From: Hohaiivirga grylli
GTDB lineage: Bacteria > Pseudomonadota > Alphaproteobacteria > Rhizobiales > Beijerinckiaceae
Length of the DNA: 64,000 bases
Assembly (NCBI RefSeq): GCF_039655745.1
Contig: NZ_JBBYXI010000001.1
Location: 62,001 to 126,000, forward strand
Direction: 5' to 3'
The first letter of the stretch is position 1. Each line of letters starts with the position of its first letter. Made by a program: the position numbers and the translations under genes. The notes under the pieces were generated by a model. It worked only from the letters and a program-made list of their open reading frames with translations. It was not told where the DNA came from and ran no database searches. Below are positions 15,645 to 24,348 of this stretch, piece by piece.

Positions 15645-16352
15645 TTATTCTGATTTTGCACCAAATTCAGCAATACCGCCATGAGCCGAAGACCATTCGG
15701 CAGGCTTGTGCAGGAAGCTTTCAACTTCACGCAGAACACCCGGATCAAAGTGACCCATTTCCTTGGCAGCTTCCAGAACATCCCACCAGGTTGCCAGATG
15801 GTGCAGTTCAACATTCAGGGATGACATAACTTCACGGCTGGCCGGGAAGATATCGTAGTAGAAGACAACAAAGCAGTGATCAACAAGCGCACCAGCTTCA
15901 CGCAGGGCCTGACAGAAATTGACCTTGGAGCGGCCATCCGTTGCCAGATCTTCCACCAGCAGCGTGCGGGCACCAACTTCAACCTCACCCTCAATCTGGG
16001 CATTACGGCCAAAGCCCTTTGCTTTCTTGCGGACATACTGCATTGGCAGACCAAGACGGTCAGCAATCCATGCAGCAAAAGGAATACCGGCTGTTTCACC
16101 ACCAGCGATAATATCGATCGACTCATATCCGATCTCGCTGACAATGGTATTTGCTGCAAAATCCATCAGAGCCGCACGAAGACGCGGATAAGAAATAATC
16201 TTGCGGCAATCAGTGTAAACAGGGCTGGCCCAGCCTGATGTAAAGATAAACGGCTTTTCAGCATTGAAGTGAATGGCTTCAATTTCCAGCAACATACGGG
16301 CTGTCTGGCGGGCAACAGCGCCCTTATCTGTCGGCATCATAAAATTGCTCAT
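15645..16352 (-). CDS. pyrE: Orotate phosphoribosyltransferase
   Basis: This 235-residue protein has the PRPP-binding signature TLLVEDLATDGRSK and the catalytic-loop region YVRKKAKGFGRNAQIEG, plus FTSGWASPVYTDCRK near the N-terminus, as in the longer alphaproteobacterial PyrE group. It converts orotate and PRPP to OMP in pyrimidine synthesis. Start ATG 16352 follows GGGAGAA. The leader of about 190 bases contains the terminator of the preceding gene, which could also serve as an attenuator. Confidence 0.93.
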   Translation of the reverse strand: MSNFMMPTDKGAVARQTARMLLEIEAIHFNAEKPFIFTSGWASPVYTDCRKIISYPRLRAALMDFAANTIVSEIGYESIDIIAGGETAGIPFAAWIADRLGLPMQYVRKKAKGFGRNAQIEGEVEVGARTLLVEDLATDGRSKVNFCQALREAGALVDHCFVVFYYDIFPASREVMSSLNVELHHLATWWDVLEAAKEMGHFDPGVLREVESFLHKPAEWSSAHGGIAEFGAKSE

Positions 16353-16417
16353 ATGAAATTCTCCCGCGCAACGGCTTTATAATCTGTCAGAGGCTCGTCA
16401 TCCCTGTTGCGGATACC

Positions 16418-16444
16418 AAAACGCCGTCGGGAAAACCGACGGCG
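16418..16444 (-). terminator. Terminator (or attenuator) upstream of pyrE
   Basis: CGCCGTCGG (16422-16430) pairs with CCGACGGCG (16436-16444) around GAAAA. Read on the minus strand it is followed by TTTT (16421-16418). It lies 100 bases after the inositol-monophosphatase family gene and about 70 bases before pyrE, so it may end the first gene, attenuate the second, or both. Confidence 0.75.
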
Positions 16445-16545
16445 GTACCGAAAGGGGCGGAACCAAACGTTTATCGACTCACTTGAGCTTTACGTCAACG
16501 TTAAGTTTAAAAACATCACATGGAAATTGTTCAATAAGTACGTTT

Positions 16546-17367
16546 TTACCAGGCATCGCGCCCAATAACCTTATCGCAGACCTCTTCGTAAACATGCTCA
16601 TTACAGGCAACGATAAGGCCTTTACCCTTTTCGGAAGCTTTGTAATCTCTGCCGTTGAGACGTTTGGACACACCACCGGCTTCACGAACAAACAAAGCAC
16701 CGGGAACGTGATCCCATGGCAGGGAGCGCCAGAATATGACACATTCCTCACCCCCCTCAACAAGTGTTGGATATTCAATACCGGCACAGCCAAAACCGGG
16801 CAGACATTCTTTCATAAGCTTCCCACGCTGAGCCATTCTGCTCTTCATTTCAGGTGGCAGTAAGCGGTTAAGCATAGCACCACGGATTTCCGAGACAGGC
16901 ATTTTTTCTTGCGAAGTCTTAAGTCTGACATCATCACGATAGGCACCATTGCCTTTTTCCGCATGATGTAAAACACCCGTTACCGGGTTGAGCATAAACG
17001 CAAATGTCGGTTCACCCTCCACCATCAGGGCGACCATCACCGAGAACAATGGTTTGCTGGCAACGAAATTTGCTGTGCCATCCAGAGGGTCAACAAGCCA
17101 GACCATACCCTGATCAACACGGTCAACGACATCCGGCTGAACTTCTGCCAGTTCTTCACCAATCACGAAGGAGCCAGGCAGTATCTTGCGCAGATGCTCA
17201 CTGATGAATAGCTCAGATTCCTTATCTGCAACGGTTACCAGTTCACCGGGAGACTTTTCCTCGACTTCTCCACCAGCCAGATGCTGATAGCGTGGCAATA
17301 TGATTGTCTGCGCGGCCTCACGCATCACTTCAACCACATTGTCTCTCAGATTAGCAGGTAAAGCCAT
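16546..17367 (-). CDS. Inositol monophosphatase family protein
   Basis: The 273 residues carry the Li+-sensitive phosphatase motifs. The metal-site Glu pair is in IGEELAEV, WLVDPLDGTANF is complete, and the C-terminal metal Asp is in LPWDHVPGALFVREAGG (usual form WDxAxG). Substrates in the family include inositol monophosphate, fructose-1,6-bisphosphate, histidinol phosphate and 3'-phosphoadenosine phosphate; the sequence does not choose between them. ATG 17367 has AAGGGC about 8 bases upstream. A terminator follows about 100 bases downstream. Confidence 0.88.
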   Translation of the reverse strand: MALPANLRDNVVEVMREAAQTIILPRYQHLAGGEVEEKSPGELVTVADKESELFISEHLRKILPGSFVIGEELAEVQPDVVDRVDQGMVWLVDPLDGTANFVASKPLFSVMVALMVEGEPTFAFMLNPVTGVLHHAEKGNGAYRDDVRLKTSQEKMPVSEIRGAMLNRLLPPEMKSRMAQRGKLMKECLPGFGCAGIEYPTLVEGGEECVIFWRSLPWDHVPGALFVREAGGVSKRLNGRDYKASEKGKGLIVACNEHVYEEVCDKVIGRDAW

Positions 17368-17456
17368 CGGTCATGCCCTTCATAAAATCAAACTGACCTG
17401 ACTACCTATAGACACTTCTGGATTTTTTGTAAGTGACAGGATGTAACAGCCTAATG

Positions 17457-17482
17457 AAAAACGGCGGAGTTTCCTCCGCCGT
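17457..17482 (-). terminator. Terminator of acs
   Basis: ACGGCGGAG (17461-17469) pairs with CTCCGCCGT (17474-17482) around TTTC. On the minus strand it is followed by TTTT (17460-17457), 25 bases after the acs stop. Confidence 0.85.
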
Positions 17483-17506
17483 CTCAAAAACCTTGTAAGG
17501 TTTAAA

Positions 17507-19450
17507 TTATTTGCGATTCTGACGATTACTGATCAGATCATCAACAACGGTTGGATCAGCAAGCGTTGATGTATCACCAAGTGCACCAAATTCATCCTCG
17601 GCAATCTTGCGCAGAATACGGCGCATGATCTTGCCGGAACGGGTCTTTGGCAGGCTCGGAGCAAACTGGATCATGTCAGGAGCTGCAATCGGACCGATCT
17701 CACCTCTAACCCATGTCACCAGTTCTTTCTTCAGTTCATCCGATGGGCGGATACCCTCCATCAAAGTGACATAGGCATAAATACCCTGCCCCTTGATATC
17801 ATGCGGATAGCCAACAACAGCCGCTTCTGAAACCTTGTCATGCGCAACAAGTGCACTTTCAACCTCAGCCGTCCCCATACGGTGACCTGACACGTTGATC
17901 ACATCATCCACACGACCTGTAATCCAGTAGTAGCCATCCTCATCACGACGACAGCCATCACCCGTGAAATACTTACCCGGATAGGTTGAGAAATATGTCT
18001 GCACAAAGCGTTCATGGTCACCATAAACACTACGCATCTGGCCCGGCCATGAATCAGCAATAACAAGGTTACCTTCACAGGCCCCTTCAAGCACATTACC
18101 ATCAGCATCAACAATCTGGGGCTGGACACCAAAGAACGGGCGCGTTGCTGAACCCGGCTTGAGCTTTGTAGCACCGGGAAGGGGGGTAATCAGAATACCG
18201 CCGGTTTCAGTCTGCCACCATGTATCAACAATTGGGCAGCGCTCTTCACCAACAACACGGTAATACCACTCCCACGCTTCCGGGTTGATCGGCTCACCGA
18301 CAGAGCCAAGCAACCGCAGGGATGCACGTGAGGAGTCTTTCACTGGCTCATCACCAACCTGCATCAAGGCGCGAATAGCCGTTGGGGCTGTATAGAAGAT
18401 ATTGACCTTGTGCTTGTCGATCACGTTCCAGAAACGAGAATTGTTCGGGTAATTCGGAATACCTTCAAACATCAGCGTTGTGGCGCCATTGGCGAGCGGC
18501 CCATAAACAATATATGAGTGACCTGTGACCCAGCCAACGTCAGCCGTACACCAATAGATATCACCATCGTGATAATCAAAGACATACTGGTGAGTCATTG
18601 AGGCATAGACCAGATAACCACCTGTCGTATGCAGCACACCCTTTGGCTTACCGGTTGAGCCTGATGTGTAGAGAATAAACAACGGATCTTCCGCATTCAT
18701 CGGCTCACATGGACATTCCGTTGTCACCAGCTCGGCAGCCTCGTGATAATAAACGTCACGACCCGGCTCCATCGCAATATCTGAGCCCGTACGACGTACA
18801 ACAACCACATGCTCAACTGTACGCTCAGCACGGGCAATTGCCTGATCAACGTTCGTTTTCAGCGGAACCTTACGCCCGCCACGCAAGCCCTCATCCGCCG
18901 TAATAACGATGTTGGAGCCACAATCGTCGATACGATTGGCAAGGGAATCGGGCGAGAAGCCACCGAAGACAACCGAATGGATGGCACCAATACGGGCACA
19001 AGCCAGCATCGCAAAAGCGGTTTCCGGAATCATCGGCATATAGATGGTAACGCGGTCTCCCTTGGAAACACCACGATTACGCATAACATTCGCAAATTTA
19101 CAGACTTCATCATGCAATTCGCGATAGGTAATGTTACGGCTTTCAGAAGGATCATCACCTTCCCAGATAATGGCAACCTGATCACCGCGCTTGTCCAAAT
19201 GGCGGTCAATACAATTATACGCAACGTTGGTTATGCCATCTTCAAACCACTTAATGTATAGTTCGTCAGCGCCATAAGACGTATTCTTGACCTTTGTGAA
19301 GGGCGTAAACCAGTCAATCCGCTTACCGTGCTCACCCCAGAAACCATCCGGGTCGGAAACGCTACGCGCGTATTCAGCTTTATACTGGGTATCATTGATA
19401 TAGGCGCGCTGCGCCCATTCGGCAGGAACATCGTAAGTCTTATTATGCAT
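17507..19450 (-). CDS. acs: Acetyl-CoA synthetase
   Basis: The start is ATG 19450 (MHNKTYDVPAEW), because GGAGGG lies 5 bases before it; the open frame continues 58 codons further without family similarity. The product has 647 residues, the usual length. Seen: the AMP-binding P-loop YTSGSTGKPKG (about 266-276), WWQTETGG, YFTGD and ITGRVDDVINVSGHR, and near the C-terminus the adenylation lysine in PKTRSGKIMRR (about 607), the residue acetylated by Pat in related enzymes. It activates acetate to acetyl-CoA. The 350-base upstream region carries two operator-like dyads. Confidence 0.95.
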   Translation of the reverse strand: MHNKTYDVPAEWAQRAYINDTQYKAEYARSVSDPDGFWGEHGKRIDWFTPFTKVKNTSYGADELYIKWFEDGITNVAYNCIDRHLDKRGDQVAIIWEGDDPSESRNITYRELHDEVCKFANVMRNRGVSKGDRVTIYMPMIPETAFAMLACARIGAIHSVVFGGFSPDSLANRIDDCGSNIVITADEGLRGGRKVPLKTNVDQAIARAERTVEHVVVVRRTGSDIAMEPGRDVYYHEAAELVTTECPCEPMNAEDPLFILYTSGSTGKPKGVLHTTGGYLVYASMTHQYVFDYHDGDIYWCTADVGWVTGHSYIVYGPLANGATTLMFEGIPNYPNNSRFWNVIDKHKVNIFYTAPTAIRALMQVGDEPVKDSSRASLRLLGSVGEPINPEAWEWYYRVVGEERCPIVDTWWQTETGGILITPLPGATKLKPGSATRPFFGVQPQIVDADGNVLEGACEGNLVIADSWPGQMRSVYGDHERFVQTYFSTYPGKYFTGDGCRRDEDGYYWITGRVDDVINVSGHRMGTAEVESALVAHDKVSEAAVVGYPHDIKGQGIYAYVTLMEGIRPSDELKKELVTWVRGEIGPIAAPDMIQFAPSLPKTRSGKIMRRILRKIAEDEFGALGDTSTLADPTVVDDLISNRQNRK

Positions 19451-19796
19451 TGAAGCCCTCCAGGCCGCCATACCTGCAATACAAGCATTACAGGTAACAT
19501 TCCCGATGGCTCTGGCCATGCGGTGAATGCTGTCTCCATGAAAGAGCAAAACAGAGTGTACAAACCGTACACACGCTCTGCGACCGGCTGAACCCGGACC
19601 CTCCCGTATTTGCGGAACCCGCAAAAAACATCCGGTTATGAGATAGTTGCCTTATTGATGCAGCAATCATCAGACGTTCACCCGATTAATACAAATTATA
19701 ATCGGAGCGCTGTGATGTCTCAAGCGTCTGCGCCTAGGACTTTGGTTGCTGTCTGATGTCAAATATTTGATATAAAATGATAATTATAAATTGAAA
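19451..19796 (-). promoter_or_regulatory. acs upstream region with two dyads, no gene seen
   Basis: No convincing coding sequence is present. GTGTAC-aaacc-GTACAC (19556-19572) is flanked by CAGAG and CTCTG, so it could also fold as a longer RNA hairpin about 105 bases before the acs start. CCGATTA (19682-19688) pairs with TAATCGG (19699-19705), a dyad of 24 bp overall, in an AT-rich stretch suitable for a promoter. Both are candidate regulator sites for acs (inference). Confidence 0.35.
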
Positions 19797-19822
19797 GCCG
19801 GATTATAACCCACCCATCCGGC
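19797..19822 (-). terminator. Terminator overlapping the end of the EVE gene
   Basis: GCCGGAT (19797-19803) pairs with ATCCGGC (19816-19822). On the minus strand a T-rich run (TTTCAATTTATAATTAT) follows. The hairpin includes the stop codon of the EVE-domain gene, closing the tsaD-gpsA-EVE operon. Confidence 0.6.
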
Positions 19823-20216
19823 AAATCAGTTTCCATTCCTGCTCCGTCACTGGCTGGACAGACAGGCGGGAATTATTGACCAGAACCATATCTTTCAAGG
19901 CACTTTCATTCTTGATTGTTGCCAGAGATACGGGATGCTTTAAAGGTTCGACAGCCTTGATATCAACCATACCGAAACGGCCGCTCTCATCGGTATGATC
20001 CGGATAATATTCTTTGCAGACCTCAACAATACCAACGATTTCCTTACCCTCATTCGAGTGGTAGAAAAAACCTTTATCGCCTATTTTCATGGCCATCATA
20101 TGCTTCTTGGCAAGGTGGTTACGCACACCATTCCAGTGTTCGCCTTTCTCACCCCTCTTTACCTGCTGATCCCAGGACCAGACTTCAGGTTCGGATTTAA
20201 ACAGCCAGTAAGCCAC
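19803..20216 (-). CDS. EVE-domain protein (thymocyte nuclear protein 1-like)
   Basis: I choose GTG 20216 as start (MAYWLFKSEPEVWSWDQ, GTG read as Met), because GAGGGAG lies 6 bases upstream; the frame extends five codons further to an ATG that covers this site. The product has 137 residues. Features are WLFKSEPxxWSW at the N-terminus, WNGVRNHLAKKHM, and GFFYHSNEGKEIVGIVEV, the EVE/PUA-like fold thought to bind modified bases in DNA or RNA. Last gene of the operon, 28 bases after gpsA. Its substrate is not known. Confidence 0.88.
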   Translation of the reverse strand: MAYWLFKSEPEVWSWDQQVKRGEKGEHWNGVRNHLAKKHMMAMKIGDKGFFYHSNEGKEIVGIVEVCKEYYPDHTDESGRFGMVDIKAVEPLKHPVSLATIKNESALKDMVLVNNSRLSVQPVTEQEWKLICRMGGL

Positions 20217-20243
20217 GGCTCTCTCCCTCATCTTTATCGTTGG

Positions 20244-21236
20244 TCAAACTTCACGCTTAAGCGGACGATTCATCAAGACGTCAACCGCTTCATCAAGCGT
20301 TAAACGGCTTTGCAACACAGCATCTATTGTCTGTGCGATTGGCATATCGATGTTCTTTTCCTGAGCCATCTGGACAAGAACACTGGCCGTAAAAACACCT
20401 TCTGTCAGCTTGCCACCAGAAGCTTCTTCCAGTGAGGCCCCCTTACCCAGCCGTTCTCCAAATGCGAAATTACGGGAATGAGCCGTTGAGCATGTCAGGA
20501 CCATATCACCAAACCCTGACAGCCCCATCAATGTCTGCGGACGACCGCCATAGGCACTGGCAAAGCGCATCAGTTCAGCAAAACTACGGGCCATCAGAGC
20601 CGCTTTGGCACTTTCTCCCAAGCCACGCCCCATCACCGCACCGCATGCGATTGCAAAGACATTCTTTGCAGCGCCACCAATCTCAACGCTACGGACATCT
20701 TCTGAGTGGTAGATACGGAAAGAACCACTTGAGAGCTGCAAAGCCAGCTTTTGTGCCAGCGCTTCATCTTCACTGGCCAACGTCACGGCTGTCGGCAGCC
20801 CACGCACCACATCATCAGCAAAACTTGGACCGGAAAGCACAGCCAACGGTGCTTCAGGCCATTCACCCCGGGCAACCTCATGCATAAACTGCCCACTCTC
20901 GCGCTCAATACCCTTGGCACACAGCACGAGTGGTACGGATTTTTTGAGATTTTCAGCAAGCATTCTGACAACAGCCCGGATAGTCTGGGCAGGAGTCACA
21001 ATAAGAATGGCCTCAACATTATCCAGATCAGCAAGATCAGATGTCGGGTGAATATTCTTATCTAACTTAACACCGGGCAGATAGCGGGCATTGGTACCAT
21101 GCGTAGCCATTTCAGCCACAACATCCGTTTCACGCGTCCAGAGAACCACATGGTTCCCGGCCTGTGTTGCAACGGTTGCCAGAGCGGTACCCCATGCACC
21201 TGCACCTACAACACCTATTCTCGGACGGGTTGTCAT
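20244..21236 (-). CDS. gpsA: Glycerol-3-phosphate dehydrogenase [NAD(P)+]
   Basis: The protein has 330 residues, with the Rossmann loop GVVGAGAWGTALA (8-20), the catalytic-lysine region VLCAKGIERES, and GGAAKNVFAIACG with the second key Lys. It makes sn-glycerol-3-phosphate from dihydroxyacetone phosphate for phospholipid synthesis. It starts 22 bases after tsaD ends and is followed closely by the EVE gene, the usual order in this bacterial group. Confidence 0.94.
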   Translation of the reverse strand: MTTRPRIGVVGAGAWGTALATVATQAGNHVVLWTRETDVVAEMATHGTNARYLPGVKLDKNIHPTSDLADLDNVEAILIVTPAQTIRAVVRMLAENLKKSVPLVLCAKGIERESGQFMHEVARGEWPEAPLAVLSGPSFADDVVRGLPTAVTLASEDEALAQKLALQLSSGSFRIYHSEDVRSVEIGGAAKNVFAIACGAVMGRGLGESAKAALMARSFAELMRFASAYGGRPQTLMGLSGFGDMVLTCSTAHSRNFAFGERLGKGASLEEASGGKLTEGVFTASVLVQMAQEKNIDMPIAQTIDAVLQSRLTLDEAVDVLMNRPLKREV

Positions 21237-21258
21237 ACTGCCCCTACTCTTTACTTAA

Positions 21259-22314
21259 TCAGGATTTTTGACCAGCAGCATCACGGCTACTGTCCAGCGG
21301 CCAGCGCGCACGGGCCGGAGCGGAAATATCATCAACCATTGCCAGACGCAGACGTTCAATACCAGCCCAGGCAATCATCGCACCATTATCACCACAGAGC
21401 TCCAGTGGTGGTGCAATCAACCGTAGACCAGCTTCTGCCGCCAGGCGTGTCAGTGACTGACGCATTGTCATATTGGCCGCAACACCTCCGGCAACCACCA
21501 GTGCAGAAGGATGACCAGCAACCTCTGTAAACTGTCGTAAAGCCACACGGGTACGATCAACAACCACATCCACAACAGCAGCCTGAAAACCGGCACACAG
21601 ATCACAGATATCCCGCTCACTGAGAGGCTGAAGGCGTTCCGCCTCAATTCGCAAAGCTGTCTTCAGACCAGAGAGTGAAAAATCCGGTGTCGGACGCCCA
21701 TACATCGGGCGCGGCAGGGAAAAGCGCTCCGGATCACCCTTATGGGCTGCCTGCTCAACATAAGGGCCTCCGGGATAGCCAAGCCCGAGAAGCTTGGCAA
21801 CCTTATCAAAGGCTTCACCAATGGCATCGTCAATTGTCGTGCCAATACGGACATAATCACCAACACCACGAACAGCAACAAGCTGTGTGTGACCACCGGA
21901 TGCAAGAAGAAGGAGATACGGGAAAGCAATGCCATCTGTAAGGCGGGCTGTCAGAGCATGGGCTTCAAGGTGATTAACAGCAATCAGCGGCTTACGTGTC
22001 ACAAGGCTCAAGGCCTTGGCAGTTGTCAGCCCAACCATCACACCGCCAATCAGGCCTGGGCCTGCAGCAGCCGCAATGGCATCAACATCTTCAAGACCAA
22101 CCTGAGCAACTTCACAGGCACGGGCAACCAGCCTGTCAATGACATCAACATGGGCACGTGCGGCAATTTCCGGAACAACACCGCCATAAGCCGCATGCTG
22201 AGCAATCTGGCTCAACACCTCATTGGAACGGATGATCCCGCGATTGTCGTAACTCAGTTCAACAATTGATGCGGCGGTTTCATCACAGGTTGTTTCAATT
22301 CCCAGAACACGCAT
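21259..22314 (-). CDS. tsaD: tRNA N6-threonylcarbamoyladenosine synthase subunit TsaD
   Basis: The start is taken as ATG 22314 (MRVLGIETTCDETAAS), the conserved beginning of the family, giving 351 residues. The open frame runs 28 codons further upstream without similarity, and the ribosome site is weak either way. Seen: the metal ligands in VNHLEAHAL, LLASGGHTQLV, and GGVAANMTMRQ in the C-terminal ASKHA domain. With TsaB/E/C it installs t6A at A37 of ANN-decoding tRNAs. Divergent from hemC. Confidence 0.93.
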   Translation of the reverse strand: MRVLGIETTCDETAASIVELSYDNRGIIRSNEVLSQIAQHAAYGGVVPEIAARAHVDVIDRLVARACEVAQVGLEDVDAIAAAAGPGLIGGVMVGLTTAKALSLVTRKPLIAVNHLEAHALTARLTDGIAFPYLLLLASGGHTQLVAVRGVGDYVRIGTTIDDAIGEAFDKVAKLLGLGYPGGPYVEQAAHKGDPERFSLPRPMYGRPTPDFSLSGLKTALRIEAERLQPLSERDICDLCAGFQAAVVDVVVDRTRVALRQFTEVAGHPSALVVAGGVAANMTMRQSLTRLAAEAGLRLIAPPLELCGDNGAMIAWAGIERLRLAMVDDISAPARARWPLDSSRDAAGQKS

Positions 22315-22544
22315 ACTGTCACCAGTCTCATCTATAACGCACGTGATATTGCCCGAATCGACAATTATCCCGCAATAATCTGCCGCACATTGAACCATAG
22401 GTTCCTATTCGTCCATAGCCTGTGGCAGTGCAAATCGCACAGTATTTTCACTGTCTACCGAAAATACCTCTTAAGCAGCCTTCACGGGAAGCAAACCACA
22501 GATTATAAAGCCGGAACAATAAACAAGGACATCGAGGCAGTTCC

Positions 22545-23486
22545 ATGGCGACTGAAAGTGCAAAACTGGTTATCGGTACCCGCAGCAGCCCTCTTGCGAT
22601 GGCCCAGGCCCTTTCTGTTCAGCAGCTATTGATGCAGGCCCATGGCTGGAGCGCCGAGATGCTGCCTCTCGCCTCCATGACAACCTCTGGTGATACTTAT
22701 GCTGACCGTGCGCTTAGTGAAATTGGTGGCAAAGGTCTTTTTACCCGTGAGCTGGATGTTGCTCAAAGCAGCAGCCAGATAGATATTGCCGTTCATTCAG
22801 CCAAAGACCTGCCAACTGTTCTGGCAGATGGCCTTGAGATTGTCGGCTATCTGCCACGCGAAGACGTGCGTGATGTTTTTATCAGCCATAAAGCCAAAAC
22901 ACTCGCAGATCTTCCTCACGGTGCAGTTGTTGGTTCAGCTGCCCTTCGCCGGCAGGCCCAGATCAAGCGACTGCGCCCAGATCTTGAAGTTGTTCTTTTG
23001 CGCGGTAATGTCGGAACGCGCCTCGCCAAGCTGGAACGTGGTGAGGTTGACGCTACCCTGCTTGCCATGGCTGGCTTGAAACGTCTCGACAAAACCGACG
23101 TTATCACGTCGATTCTCGATCCGGAAACTTTTCTGCCTGCCGTCGCACAAGGGGCTATCGCTATTACAATCCGCACAGGTGATGAACGGGCGAGACAGGC
23201 CGTGTTACCAATACTGGATAATGATACGGGTATTACGGTGACAGCTGAGCGCGCCTTCCTGACAGTTCTTGATGGCTCCTGCCGCACACCTATTGCCGGC
23301 CATGCTCAGCTCAAGGGCAATCAGATATATTTCAAAGGCCGTGTTCTGCGCCCCGATGGTTCTGAAATTTATGAAGTGGAACGCTCAGGAGCAATTTCTG
23401 ATGCCGAGATGATTGGCCGGGATGCCGGTCTTGATATCAAAGCCAGAATGCCAACTGATTTTCTTGATCCGGCAAATATGCGCTGA
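22545..23486 (+). CDS. hemC: Porphobilinogen deaminase (hydroxymethylbilane synthase)
   Basis: The protein has 313 residues. Seen: KLVIGTRSSPLAMAQ (7-21), the catalytic Asp region VHSAKDLPT, the Arg-rich VVGSAALRRQAQI and the dipyrromethane-cofactor Cys in LDGSCRTPIAGHA. It polymerises four porphobilinogens to hydroxymethylbilane. ATG 22545 follows GAGG at 8 bases. It is the first gene of a four-gene run with hemD, the mitofilin-like gene and hemY. Confidence 0.95.
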   Translation: MATESAKLVIGTRSSPLAMAQALSVQQLLMQAHGWSAEMLPLASMTTSGDTYADRALSEIGGKGLFTRELDVAQSSSQIDIAVHSAKDLPTVLADGLEIVGYLPREDVRDVFISHKAKTLADLPHGAVVGSAALRRQAQIKRLRPDLEVVLLRGNVGTRLAKLERGEVDATLLAMAGLKRLDKTDVITSILDPETFLPAVAQGAIAITIRTGDERARQAVLPILDNDTGITVTAERAFLTVLDGSCRTPIAGHAQLKGNQIYFKGRVLRPDGSEIYEVERSGAISDAEMIGRDAGLDIKARMPTDFLDPANMR

Positions 23487-23487
23487 C

Positions 23488-24183
23488 ATGCATATTCTGG
23501 TTACACGCCCCATACGCGATACCAGACGAACGGCTTCAAAGCTTGAGGCATTAGGGCGTCAGCCTGTCTGCGCTCCCATTTTTACTATTGAACCCACAGA
23601 CATACCCATACCCGATGGCATATTTGATATTGTGATTGTTACGAGTGCGAATGGTGCGGACCAGCTCCATCGACTTGAGGACTGGACTGCAAAAACCATC
23701 TATGCCGTCGCTCCACGAACAGCTGAAGCAATTCTGGAGCATGGCAGCGCGACAGATTTACGTATCGCCCAGGGTGACGCGGTTTCTCTTATTGGCCTGA
23801 TTACCGCCGAGCAATCCGTTCAGTCTTCTATTTTGCATATAACAGGCATTGATCACAAAGCTGAGCCCGATGCTTCATTAAGAGCAGCAGGTTATCCGGT
23901 TAAAACCTGGACAGCCTATCACTCTCAGGCCTCTGAAACCTTACCTGAGGTCATAATAGCCGCCTTAAAAAACGATAGCATCGATGCCGTCCTGCATTAT
24001 TCCCGCCGAAGCGCCAGCGTACTGCTAGATCTTGTTGCGGCTCAGGATTTAACTTCAAGGTTTCTGGCTTTAAAACATTATTGCCTGTCGGAAGATGTTG
24101 CCATACCTTTAAGAGCGGAAGGCGCCTCAGCTGTTTTAATCGCCTCTGCCCCTTCTGAAGATGCTTTACTTGCTCTTCTTTAA
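23488..24183 (+). CDS. hemD: Uroporphyrinogen-III synthase
   Basis: ATG 23488 comes one base after the hemC stop and gives 231 residues starting MHILVTRPIRDTRRTASKLE, the normal HemD beginning. The protein is a diverged two-domain alpha/beta fold, with IVTSANGADQL in the first domain and VLHYSRRSASVLLDLV in the second, matching the conserved 'TSxN/YSxR' regions. It closes and inverts ring D of hydroxymethylbilane. Sequence conservation in HemD is always low; position after hemC makes the call firm. Confidence 0.88.
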   Translation: MHILVTRPIRDTRRTASKLEALGRQPVCAPIFTIEPTDIPIPDGIFDIVIVTSANGADQLHRLEDWTAKTIYAVAPRTAEAILEHGSATDLRIAQGDAVSLIGLITAEQSVQSSILHITGIDHKAEPDASLRAAGYPVKTWTAYHSQASETLPEVIIAALKNDSIDAVLHYSRRSASVLLDLVAAQDLTSRFLALKHYCLSEDVAIPLRAEGASAVLIASAPSEDALLALL

Positions 24184-24348
24184 ATTAAGCTACCCACAAT
24201 TTGCACAGCTATGCGCCAATCTGACATGTCATAAGGGTTAGTATTGTTAACCTCTATGATGCTAAACTGATTCGATACGTTGCAGCATTAATGCCTTGTT
24301 TGAGGCTATAATGCCGAAGAATATTGAACAGCAGAATTGGGAGCCGCC

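Noticed and set aside
19451..19624. 58-codon N-terminal extension of acs
   Set aside because: The standard start (ATG 19450) has a strong ribosome site at 5 bases. The extension has no similarity to the family and overlaps the dyad region.
20432..20887. 151-codon plus-strand open frame inside gpsA
   Set aside because: It is antisense to a well-conserved enzyme and gives a His/Pro/Ser-rich low-complexity product without a ribosome site.
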